Shown one piece after another: positions 1 through 5,430 of a stretch of 11,652 bases of DNA (positions within the stretch are counted from its first letter, which is position 1; every line of letters begins with the position of its first letter). Under the pieces are notes generated by a model, which did no database searches, was not told the DNA's origin, and was given only the letters and a program-made list of their open reading frames with translations. This DNA comes from JAYSRU01 sp043720875. Its GTDB lineage: Bacteria; Bacteroidota; Bacteroidia; Flavobacteriales_D; Crocinitomicaceae. The stretch is taken from NCBI GenBank assembly GCA_043720875.1, contig JAYSRU010000166.1, forward strand, positions 1 through 11,652, given 5' to 3'. The translations under genes were made by a program, and so were the position numbers.

Positions 1-781
1 CAACATTTTTCCCAGAAACAGTAAAGCTTCCTGGTGCTTGAAATTGAATGGTGGTGTCGTTTTTTGTGCGCGGAAATATACCCAGATTGTAGGACAAGGC
101 GCTGTCAGAAACGCTAACGGATGAAGTGTGGAATCCAGCTTTTTCGGTAGGATCAAGTAAAAGGTTTCTGTTTTTATCGTCAAATGCAAACAGCTGATAA
201 TTCCCTTCTTTTAGGTAAGAAAGTTTTGCTAACCCAATGTTATTGGTTTTAGCGAAAAAACGCGGTGGAGTTTTGGAAGGGTTTACGTTGGGTTCGTATA
301 AACCAACTACGCAATTTTCGGTGAGTTGTTGTGTAAAATCATTGCGCACCAACACGCTGATTGTGTTACTGTCGATGTTTTCCCCTGTAGAAAAAACATA
401 AGTCATGAGGGAATCATTTTGTTCGGTTAAATCTTGCACGGCACCGTTGAAGTAAACGGCGTAGGTTGTGTTGGCTTGCAAGGTGTCTAAGAATTCTAAG
501 ATTAGTTTTTTCTTTACAACTGTTGCTTTGATTTTCGAATCGTTTGGAATGATTTTTATGTTTTCCGCAGCGTTGTTTAATTTGATGTATTCGTTGAAGG
601 TGATGCTTACGGTTTTGGATGTAAACAAAACACTTTCGTTGGGTGGCTGTATGCCTAAGCTATCGGGTTTTGGAGCAAAAACATCTTCGGGTCCACCAAC
701 AAGTTCTTGCACCTGGGCACAGCTTCCCAACAAGGTCAGGAACGCAAGTGACGAGATTAAAAAATATTTTCTCCCAACCAT
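1..781 (-). CDS. Ig-like (Big_5-type) domain lipoprotein, partial at left edge
   Basis: The first 260 codons of a minus-strand gene are present; the C-terminus lies beyond base 1. The protein opens with a lipoprotein signal peptide: basic MVGRK, a hydrophobic stretch, then lipobox L-G-S-C with Cys21 as the lipidated residue. Directly after it comes VQELVGGPEDVFAPKPDS, the start typical of a Bacteroidota lipoprotein family that resembles 'TGGPKDTxPP' openings. Residues about 35-125 form an Ig-like fold of the Big_5 type, closing with the motif YVFSTGE. A second beta domain follows, containing FAFDDKNRNLLLDPTEKAGF, a signature I recall from the same family. The ATG overlaps the 3' end of msrC by 25 nt, so the two are probably co-transcribed and translationally coupled. 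The protein probably sits in the outer or inner membrane facing the periplasm; its molecular role is unknown. The family call rests on motif memory. Confidence 0.82.
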   Translation of the reverse strand, partial: MVGRKYFLISSLAFLTLLGSCAQVQELVGGPEDVFAPKPDSLGIQPPNESVLFTSKTVSITFNEYIKLNNAAENIKIIPNDSKIKATVVKKKLILEFLDTLQANTTYAVYFNGAVQDLTEQNDSLMTYVFSTGENIDSNTISVLVRNDFTQQLTENCVVGLYEPNVNPSKTPPRFFAKTNNIGLAKLSYLKEGNYQLFAFDDKNRNLLLDPTEKAGFHTSSVSVSDSALSYNLGIFPRTKNDTTIQFQAPGSFTVSGKNV

Positions 782-1251
782 CTGCAAAGTTTTTCAAGTG
801 CAAGCGCATCTTGTTCGTCAAAATCATTCAGTTTGTCACTGTCAATATCCAAAACACCAACTACTTGATTGTCTTTGAAGATAGGAACAACAATTTCGCT
901 TTTGGATGCTGAGCTGCATGCAATGTGACCAGGAAAATTTAATACATCTGCTACCACTTGTGTAGCTTGAGTTTGCCAAGCTGTTCCACAAACGCCTTTT
1001 CCGAATCTAATACGTGTGCAAGCGATATCGCCCTGAAATGCCGATAAAACCAACTGTTGTGTTTCGATGTTTGGATCAACTAGATAAAAACCAACCCAGA
1101 AAAAACCGAAGGTTTGGCGCAATGCTGCTGAAGTATTGGCAAGATTGGCAACTAAATTGTTTTCACCTGCGCAAAGTGCCTCAATTTGTGGAAGAAGTGT
1201 GGTATATTTTTCTAATTTGGAACCGAGGCTAACGGTTAAGTTTTCTGACAT
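757..1251 (-). CDS. msrC: Free methionine-(R)-sulfoxide reductase, GAF domain
   Basis: Cytosolic single-GAF-domain enzyme of 164 residues that reduces free L-methionine-(R)-sulfoxide, part of oxidative-damage repair. The fRMsr signatures are plain: FFWVGFYL at 50-57, ACTRIRFGKGVCGTA at 77-91, FPGHIACSSASKSEIVVP at 106-123 and GVLDIDS at 132-138. The three active-site cysteines are present as Cys78, Cys88 and Cys112, with the same 10 and 24 residue spacing as Cys84, Cys94 and Cys118 of E. coli YebR/MsrC. I chose the ATG at 1251: the frame stays open nine codons further to a GTG, but those codons overlap a TACTTTTG promoter box and family members normally begin close to this ATG. No Shine-Dalgarno is visible. 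The stop codon lies inside the following lipoprotein gene (25 nt overlap). Confidence 0.93.
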   Translation of the reverse strand: MSENLTVSLGSKLEKYTTLLPQIEALCAGENNLVANLANTSAALRQTFGFFWVGFYLVDPNIETQQLVLSAFQGDIACTRIRFGKGVCGTAWQTQATQVVADVLNFPGHIACSSASKSEIVVPIFKDNQVVGVLDIDSDKLNDFDEQDALALEKLCRWLGENIF

Positions 1252-1255
1252 GCTA

Positions 1256-1263
1256 CAAAAGTA
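1256..1263 (-). promoter_or_regulatory. Putative -7 box for msrC, very close to ATG
   Basis: Read on the minus strand the bases are TACTTTTG, an exact match to the Bacteroidota -7 consensus TAnnTTTG, followed by TAGC and then the msrC ATG. No clear -33 TTG stands 17-23 nt upstream, so the call rests on one element. With only four bases between box and start codon, transcription would begin at or next to the A of ATG, which implies a leaderless or nearly leaderless mRNA. Confidence 0.5.
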
Positions 1264-1366
1264 ACGATACCAAAGCACGTTTTTGGTTTACGCCGCATTT
1301 ATTTTGATTTTTTGTGTTTTTGGTTGGTGTATTGGCGCGAATGTAAGTTATGTCATTCTTTCTAAA

Positions 1367-1843
1367 TCAAACATTAACTTTTTGATAAAAATATCTCCAA
1401 ACCAAAACTCCCACCAAATAATGTAACATTAAAACTCCCAGTAACACAATATTAGGGCCCTCGAGTATTGGGTTCCCATAAGATAAGTGATTAACGGAAA
1501 CAACAGCAATGAGTAACAGCAAATACGGAAACAACAGAGTTAATAGGATTGTTTTCCAGATAGTTCGGGGAGCATGTTTTTTCCGAATAAGATGGTGCGA
1601 GTAAAGAAAATGAGGGAGCGTAAATACAATTCCGAATAAGAAAAACAAGAAAATTCCTATTCCCACTTGTGACAAGCCGTGGAAATTCACATCAATTTGA
1701 TCTATAACAAGATTCGTAAGAAATATGATTAGAATAACTGAAATACTTCCAAATAAGTTGGATAATATCCAAGATTTATAGAGGTTTTTTGGTCCTATAG
1801 GTTGGGTTTCATTTGATCTAAATTGCTGTGAATTATTATCCAA
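1367..1843 (-). CDS. Small four-helix membrane protein of unknown function, TTG start
   Basis: A 158-residue protein I do not recognise. After a polar N-terminus of about 23 residues it shows four hydrophobic segments at roughly 26-47, 60-80, 97-118 and 131-152, with the positively charged loop LIRKKHAPR (85-93) between helices 2 and 3. By the positive-inside rule that loop and both termini would face the cytoplasm. No catalytic motif is visible. The start is unusual: the reading frame follows an in-frame TAA at 1847-1849 and contains no ATG for its first 138 codons; TTG at 1843 is the only sensible start (a non-consensus ATA precedes it). The gene lies 74 nt downstream of hipA on the same strand and could be transcribed from the hip promoter or on its own. 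It may be a real small membrane protein or one that has lost its original N-terminus through a frameshift. Confidence 0.65.
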   Translation of the reverse strand: MDNNSQQFRSNETQPIGPKNLYKSWILSNLFGSISVILIIFLTNLVIDQIDVNFHGLSQVGIGIFLFFLFGIVFTLPHFLYSHHLIRKKHAPRTIWKTILLTLLFPYLLLLIAVVSVNHLSYGNPILEGPNIVLLGVLMLHYLVGVLVWRYFYQKVNV

Positions 1844-1917
1844 TATTTAAAAGTATACGTGTTCTCCCGTTTATTCATGGTAAATTTTTATCCTTAAAAT
1901 TCAACATTCTCGTTGTA

Positions 1918-3222
1918 TTACGCTATGTTTAATAAAGTTTTAGCAATTTTTTCACTTAATTCAGGAGCTACTTTAGCTTCATGAGCGAATTTTTTCCATT
2001 GTTGTACGGTGCTATTTATTTCTTCAATAATACGCGTTGCCTTTTTACATTTTATGGAGGCTCCAATTACCAATAAATCTTCTTTTGTTATTTCTTTTCG
2101 TTTGTTGTTAATGCTTAGCGCATGTTGGCTCACCCATTCACTGTCAGGGCGATATGCATGGCAAATGTCATAAGCGGGTGCTAATTCCCATTTTTCACCT
2201 TTTTTTAATCTAAAAGCAAAATTTTTGGTATGATCATCACAATTACGAGCAATAACATTAAAAAGCATTCGCCTGTATAGTTGTTCCATCTCTTGATAGG
2301 ATAACTTCAATTCTCTCATGGTTTGGAATAGCTGTTCATAGCTAAAACTATGTACCAAATTGAAATCAAAATGCTTAAGTGCACAGAATGTTTGAACATG
2401 GTGTTTGGTTTCTCCTCCTTCTCTATCAAAGCGTTTGGTTATAAAATGCGCTCTTCCATTTTCTTCTAACAGACGTGATGGCATCATGTTGATCCCACAA
2501 GCTATTGCCATGTTATAATATGCCATTTCTACGCGTCCATACCCTTTGCTTGCGCCCAGTTGTATGTCGCTTACGCCATCTAGCTTAATGAGCCAATGCT
2601 CAAAACCATTCGGAGCATTTGTTTGACCAGATTTAACTTCGCCTGTTTTTTCGTTATAGGCGATAACGGCTTTAGGTCTTGCCCCACCCGCAGATGTGCC
2701 AATTTTTAATATCTCCAGCATTGCTTTTTCCTCGTCCTTTTGGAGATTGGTGGTGAAGGATTCTCGTCTAGACAACATTTTTTGAGCCATGTCTACCAGA
2801 CTATCGATTTCAATAGAAAATGTTTTTTTACTTTCTATAATGCTAGTGGGCTCAAATTCTAATGCCCCCATTCCTCGGCTACCAATAAAACAGAGCATTT
2901 CAACAGGATTCATGCTGTCTTGTGGTCGACCTTGTTGGGCAAGCCACATGTTAATGAGTTGATTACCATATTTATCAGGAAGCACATCTGCCAATAGGCC
3001 TGGCAAACCTTTAAACGTATCAAATTCAGCATTTTTGTTTTTTCGTAATTCCGGGAAAGTAAGTATTTTCTTTGCTGATCGTATTGGTAATTTTATGGGG
3101 GATAAATCCCAATTGTCTTTTTTAAATTTAGGGTCGTATTCGAAACTTGCCAATCCTGTTTTTTCATCCCAAGCAACAGCGCCAACAACTTCTCCCCATA
3201 TTTTTACAAATGCCGTATTCAT
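1918..3222 (-). CDS. hipA: HipA-family serine/threonine kinase toxin
   Basis: A 434-residue HipA-family kinase, the toxin half of a type II toxin-antitoxin pair. In E. coli the homologue phosphorylates glutamyl-tRNA synthetase and induces dormancy; the target here is unknown. The N-terminal HipA subdomain (couple_hipA) covers about residues 4-110. The kinase core includes the Gly-rich loop GTSAGGARPKA (175-185) with Ser177 at the position of the E. coli autophosphorylated Ser150, the ATP-site lysine in WLIKLDG (Lys213), ITKRFDR (261-267), the catalytic loop RNCDDHTKN (Asp329, Asn334, matching E. coli Asp309 and Asn314) and LAPAYDIC with metal-binding Asp352. All key residues are intact, so an active kinase is predicted. 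I start at the ATG at 3222, two bases past the hipB stop (TAA-T-ATG), rather than a GTG at 3264 inside hipB: the tight junction suggests translational coupling and the length matches the E. coli protein (440). Confidence 0.92.
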   Translation of the reverse strand: MNTAFVKIWGEVVGAVAWDEKTGLASFEYDPKFKKDNWDLSPIKLPIRSAKKILTFPELRKNKNAEFDTFKGLPGLLADVLPDKYGNQLINMWLAQQGRPQDSMNPVEMLCFIGSRGMGALEFEPTSIIESKKTFSIEIDSLVDMAQKMLSRRESFTTNLQKDEEKAMLEILKIGTSAGGARPKAVIAYNEKTGEVKSGQTNAPNGFEHWLIKLDGVSDIQLGASKGYGRVEMAYYNMAIACGINMMPSRLLEENGRAHFITKRFDREGGETKHHVQTFCALKHFDFNLVHSFSYEQLFQTMRELKLSYQEMEQLYRRMLFNVIARNCDDHTKNFAFRLKKGEKWELAPAYDICHAYRPDSEWVSQHALSINNKRKEITKEDLLVIGASIKCKKATRIIEEINSTVQQWKKFAHEAKVAPELSEKIAKTLLNIA

Positions 3223-3223
3223 A

Positions 3224-3571
3224 TTATAGCTTGATTTTGTTAATGTTTTCTTCATTTTTGCCACTGGCGCGTTGGCGTTGATTCTTTTCTATTTTTGCCA
3301 ATGTCAAAGGACTTATTACGTGTTGTATACTAAATACATCCAGCACATGCAGTTGATCCAATATTCTCAATACTTGAATTAACGTGGCTAATGTTACAGT
3401 TTCACCTCGCTCTAATAGACTTAATGTAGAACGACTTATGCCCGCAGCATTTGCTAATACTTCTTGCGTTTTGTTTTGTTCCATGCGCTGGTACTTTATA
3501 AAAGCACCAATGTGCACCGCCAAGGCATTGTCGCTCATTGAATCCCAATTTTTGAATGATAAATCAGTCAT
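3224..3571 (-). CDS. hipB: HipB-like XRE-family antitoxin and autorepressor
   Basis: A 115-residue DNA-binding protein with a Cro/C1 (XRE) helix-turn-helix at about residues 21-75: LAVHIGAFIKYQRMEQNKTQ leads in, and the HTH core runs from QEVLANAAGIS to STLSLLERGE (36-57). A hydrophobic helix (LIQVLRILDQL) follows, then a lysine- and asparagine-rich tail (from about 92) that is probably disordered and could be a protease-sensitive degron, as in E. coli HipB. It is the cognate antitoxin for the adjacent hipA: same strand, 1-nt separation, antitoxin first. The family binds HipA and represses its own promoter by cooperative binding to several operators; the upstream region here holds an array of matching dyads, one of which overlaps codons near the hipB start. 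The ATG at 3571 has no Shine-Dalgarno. Confidence 0.93.
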   Translation of the reverse strand: MTDLSFKNWDSMSDNALAVHIGAFIKYQRMEQNKTQEVLANAAGISRSTLSLLERGETVTLATLIQVLRILDQLHVLDVFSIQHVISPLTLAKIEKNQRQRASGKNEENINKIKL

Positions 3572-3593
3572 AAAGTATATTTAGATCGAGTAG

Positions 3594-3611
3594 TGAATGA
3601 TATTTCATTCA
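3594..3611. promoter_or_regulatory. Best hipBA operator: 7+7 bp inverted repeat
   Basis: TGAATGA-TATT-TCATTCA is a perfect inverted repeat with 7-bp arms and a 4-bp centre. Its right edge shares two bases with the putative hipB -7 box (3610-3617) and it covers the predicted transcription start, so a repressor bound here would block initiation. It is the strongest member of the five-site array. Confidence 0.65.
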
Positions 3612-3617
3612 AAGATA
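3610..3617 (-). promoter_or_regulatory. Putative -7 box for hipBA
   Basis: The minus-strand sequence TATCTTTG is an exact match to the Bacteroidota -7 consensus TAnnTTTG. It would start transcription at about 3604-3606, giving a leader of roughly 33-35 nt before the hipB ATG. I see no good -33 TTG at the expected 17-23 nt spacing. Confidence 0.5.
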
Positions 3618-3744
3618 CAAATATTTTTATATAATCTCTTTGTTGTATGATAAATCATGCGTTAATCTGTATTTTAAAGATTAATGAATGATAACTCGTG
3701 CATGAAGTGAGTAAAATAATGATAAGTCAGAGCATGAAAAGATC

Positions 3745-4890
3745 TTATGTAAAGAACAGATCAGAGCTAATCCTATCCACCAAACGTTTACCCGCACGCG
3801 TTAATTGAATGGTGTTGAGCTGTTTGTCTAGCAGCCCGTCATTTACGTATTGCTCAATGCGCGCACGTTGATTCTTGGATAGCGGTAGAATTTGTTCAAC
3901 TTCTGTTAGGTTTAAGCCGTCGCTCATTCTTAAACGGGTCATTATTTTTTCATTGGCCCGCTCCACTAAACTTAAGTTTTCGGTTCCATTGGTGGCAATT
4001 CCAGTAGTTTGTATGAGCTTTATGTAGTGTTGATTGTTCGCAATGTTCCAACTGCGGGTTGCTCCAAAAAAACTGTGTGCCGATGGGCCAACGCCCAGGT
4101 AAGTCTTGTCTTCCCAATACGAGGTATTGTGTTTGGATCGAAATCCCGGTTTGGCGAAATTGGAAATTTCATAATGTTCGAAATCATTTTGCTGCAACGA
4201 GGTTTCTAACACTCCAAGCATTTCCATTTGTACTTCATCTGCCAAGGGTTGTACGATATTTTTAGCTACTTGGTGCCCAAATTTTGTTCCTTTTTCGACC
4301 GTTAGACAGTAACTAGAAATATGTTGAACATTTAGTGCAATGGCTTTTTTCAATTGGACTTTCCACTCAGCAAGTGTTTGGTTAGGCAAGCCATAAATAA
4401 GGTCGATGCTGATGTTTTCAATTCCAACGGTTTGAGCGTTCTTTACACAGTTTTCTGCTTCTTCCGCACTGTGTGTGCGTTCCATCCAACTCAATTGTTG
4501 TGCATCAAAAGATTGAATGCCCACACTTAGTCGATTTATTCCCACATCTTTGAATGCTTTGAGCTTAGGCCGACTCATCATTTCAGGATTAGTTTCGAGC
4601 GTTATTTCGAGTGAAGCCGTAAGGGAATAATTGTCTTTGATGGTTGTAATAATTAGTGCAATTTCTTCCGAACTCAAAATGCTTGGCGTTCCTCCACCAA
4701 AATAGATAGTAGATATGCTTTCGGAGAGTGTCGATTTACGCACAACTAATTCTTCACAAATACAGGCCAATAGGGTTTCCCGATAGGCATCGAAGGTGGT
4801 GCTAAAGTGAAAATCACAATAGGAACAGGCGTGTTTGCAAAAAGGAATATGAACGTAAATGCCTGCCAAGGTGATTTGTTTGGTGAGCAT
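3745..4890 (-). CDS. hemW: Radical SAM heme chaperone HemW (HemN-like)
   Basis: A 381-residue cytosolic radical S-adenosylmethionine protein of the HemW type, which carries heme for insertion into target proteins and is often misannotated as coproporphyrinogen III oxidase. The N-terminus AGIYVHIPFC leads into the 4Fe-4S cluster motif CKHACSYCDF (Cys-x3-Cys-x2-Cys). It lacks the extra cysteine that follows in true HemN and instead has Asp-Phe. Further signatures are YFGGGTPS for SAM binding, LETNPE, RLSVGIQSF, SIDLIYGLPNQT, HYEISNFA, and the HemW-diagnostic HNTSYWE, followed by LGVGPSAHSF. A winged-helix-like HemN C-terminal domain ends the protein. The ATG at 4890 is the start; the open frame extends to a TTG at 4902, but that adds only four codons with no support. 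It is upstream of hipB on the same strand, 173 nt apart, with no clear terminator between. Confidence 0.93.
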   Translation of the reverse strand: MLTKQITLAGIYVHIPFCKHACSYCDFHFSTTFDAYRETLLACICEELVVRKSTLSESISTIYFGGGTPSILSSEEIALIITTIKDNYSLTASLEITLETNPEMMSRPKLKAFKDVGINRLSVGIQSFDAQQLSWMERTHSAEEAENCVKNAQTVGIENISIDLIYGLPNQTLAEWKVQLKKAIALNVQHISSYCLTVEKGTKFGHQVAKNIVQPLADEVQMEMLGVLETSLQQNDFEHYEISNFAKPGFRSKHNTSYWEDKTYLGVGPSAHSFFGATRSWNIANNQHYIKLIQTTGIATNGTENLSLVERANEKIMTRLRMSDGLNLTEVEQILPLSKNQRARIEQYVNDGLLDKQLNTIQLTRAGKRLVDRISSDLFFT

Positions 4891-4902
4891 CAAATGTAAC
4901 AA

Positions 4903-4919
4903 GAATTAACGTTTAATTC
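4903..4919. promoter_or_regulatory. Inverted repeat in hemW / 4973 divergent region
   Basis: GAATTAA-CGT-TTAATTC is a perfect 7+7 inverted repeat with a 3-bp centre, 12 bp upstream of the hemW ATG in the 82-bp gap between hemW and the divergent gene at 4973. Its position suits a regulator binding site, but AT-rich palindromes of this size arise by chance and no partner is known. Confidence 0.3.
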
Positions 4920-4972
4920 AGTCGTGTTGTTTATGTATTTGTGTACATTGCATCGTTATAAATAATCGGGTT

Positions 4973-5323
4973 ATGAGTTTTATTCAAAAAAAAGAAGAAA
5001 TTGATAAAGAGCTAAAGCAATTTGTTTTACTGCTCAACGAAGTGCTTCCAACCTATTCGAAGTTGTTAAAAAAAGCAAGTCTAGGAGACGAAGAAGTAAC
5101 TCTTTTGGGCGACATAGAGTATTATTTGATTGAACTAAACGCTAAAATTGCACAGATTAAAAATGGTTTAGACGAGGATCTATTTGGGCATTCAATTGAC
5201 CTTTACTATAGAATTAAGGCCAAGGCACTGTCTGGAGACCCTGAATCGATTGTGCGTGTTGCGCGTATGAAAAACATGTATTTCGATACGCTTCAAAATC
5301 GAGAAAACTCCCGCTGGAATTGA
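4973..5323 (+). CDS. Hypothetical helical protein, 116 residues
   Basis: I do not recognise this protein. It is soluble, highly charged and apparently all-helical: residues 1-36 and 38-65 form amphipathic heptad-like helices (rich in Lys, Glu, Leu), a short linker GLDEDLFGHS follows, then further helix to about residue 108 with the stretch GDPESIVRVARMKNMYF. There is no signal peptide, membrane segment or catalytic motif. The start ATG at 4973 is the first in frame and has no Shine-Dalgarno. The gene diverges from hemW and precedes pgk on the same strand by 107 nt, but pgk has its own promoter signature, so an operon is not implied. The coherent composition and its placement between two genes with no better overlapping frame support a real gene. 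Confidence 0.7.
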   Translation: MSFIQKKEEIDKELKQFVLLLNEVLPTYSKLLKKASLGDEEVTLLGDIEYYLIELNAKIAQIKNGLDEDLFGHSIDLYYRIKAKALSGDPESIVRVARMKNMYFDTLQNRENSRWN

Positions 5324-5398
5324 GTGCATAAAAGATTGCTTAATGAAGACAAATCAAGCTTGAAATATATTTTAGCATTCATCTACTTTATAAATTTC

Positions 5399-5426
5399 TT
5401 GGTTCAAATTGATATGCTTATTTTTG
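5399..5426 (+). promoter_or_regulatory. Predicted pgk promoter (TTG-N17-TATTTTTG)
   Basis: TTG at 5399-5401 and TATTTTTG at 5419-5426 are separated by 17 bp, matching the Bacteroidota (Flavobacterium-type) consensus TTG-N17-23-TAnnTTTG in both elements and spacing. Four bases (TGCC) separate the -7 box from the pgk ATG, so transcription would begin at or beside the start codon and the mRNA would be leaderless or nearly so. Confidence 0.62.
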
Positions 5427-5430
5427 TGCC

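Larger units (their letters stand above)
3556..3730. promoter_or_regulatory. Array of five dyad operators upstream of hipBA
   Basis: Five copies of the half-palindromic core ATGA-N4-TCA(t/g) or a close variant are visible: ATGATAAATCAG at 3556, ATGATATTTCAT at 3597, ATGATAAATCAT at 3647, ATGATAACTCGT at 3688 and ATGATAAGTCAG at 3719. The start-to-start distances are 41, 50, 41 and 31 bp, close to 4, 5, 4 and 3 helical turns, which would place all sites on one face of the DNA. The array runs from inside the first codons of hipB to just short of the hemW stop. By analogy with the multiple operators of E. coli hipBA, I infer cooperative HipB/HipBA binding; the core sequence differs from the E. 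coli TATCC-N8-GGATA operator. Confidence 0.6.

Noticed and set aside
1252..1278. Nine-codon N-terminal extension of MsrC starting with GTG at 1278.
   Set aside because: The extension covers the promoter-like box and adds residues not expected in the family; the ATG at 1251 is better.
1901..1916. Possible terminator after hipA: minus-strand CAACGAGAATGTTG followed by AATTTT.
   Set aside because: Only four paired bases and an interrupted T run; too weak to call a terminator.
3223..3264. Possible 14-codon N-terminal extension of HipA starting with GTG at 3264, overlapping hipB.
   Set aside because: The ATG at 3222 directly after the hipB stop gives the standard HipA N-terminus and length, and a typical coupled junction.
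4891..4898. Minus-strand TACATTTG, an exact TAnnTTTG match, directly abutting the hemW ATG.
   Set aside because: Transcription from it would start inside the coding sequence and exclude the ATG; no -33 TTG accompanies it. Probably chance.
5354..5363. Perfect 10-bp palindrome TCAAGCTTGA between the 4973 gene and pgk.
   Set aside because: It has no loop or T tract for a terminator, does not overlap the pgk promoter elements, and is short enough to be chance.
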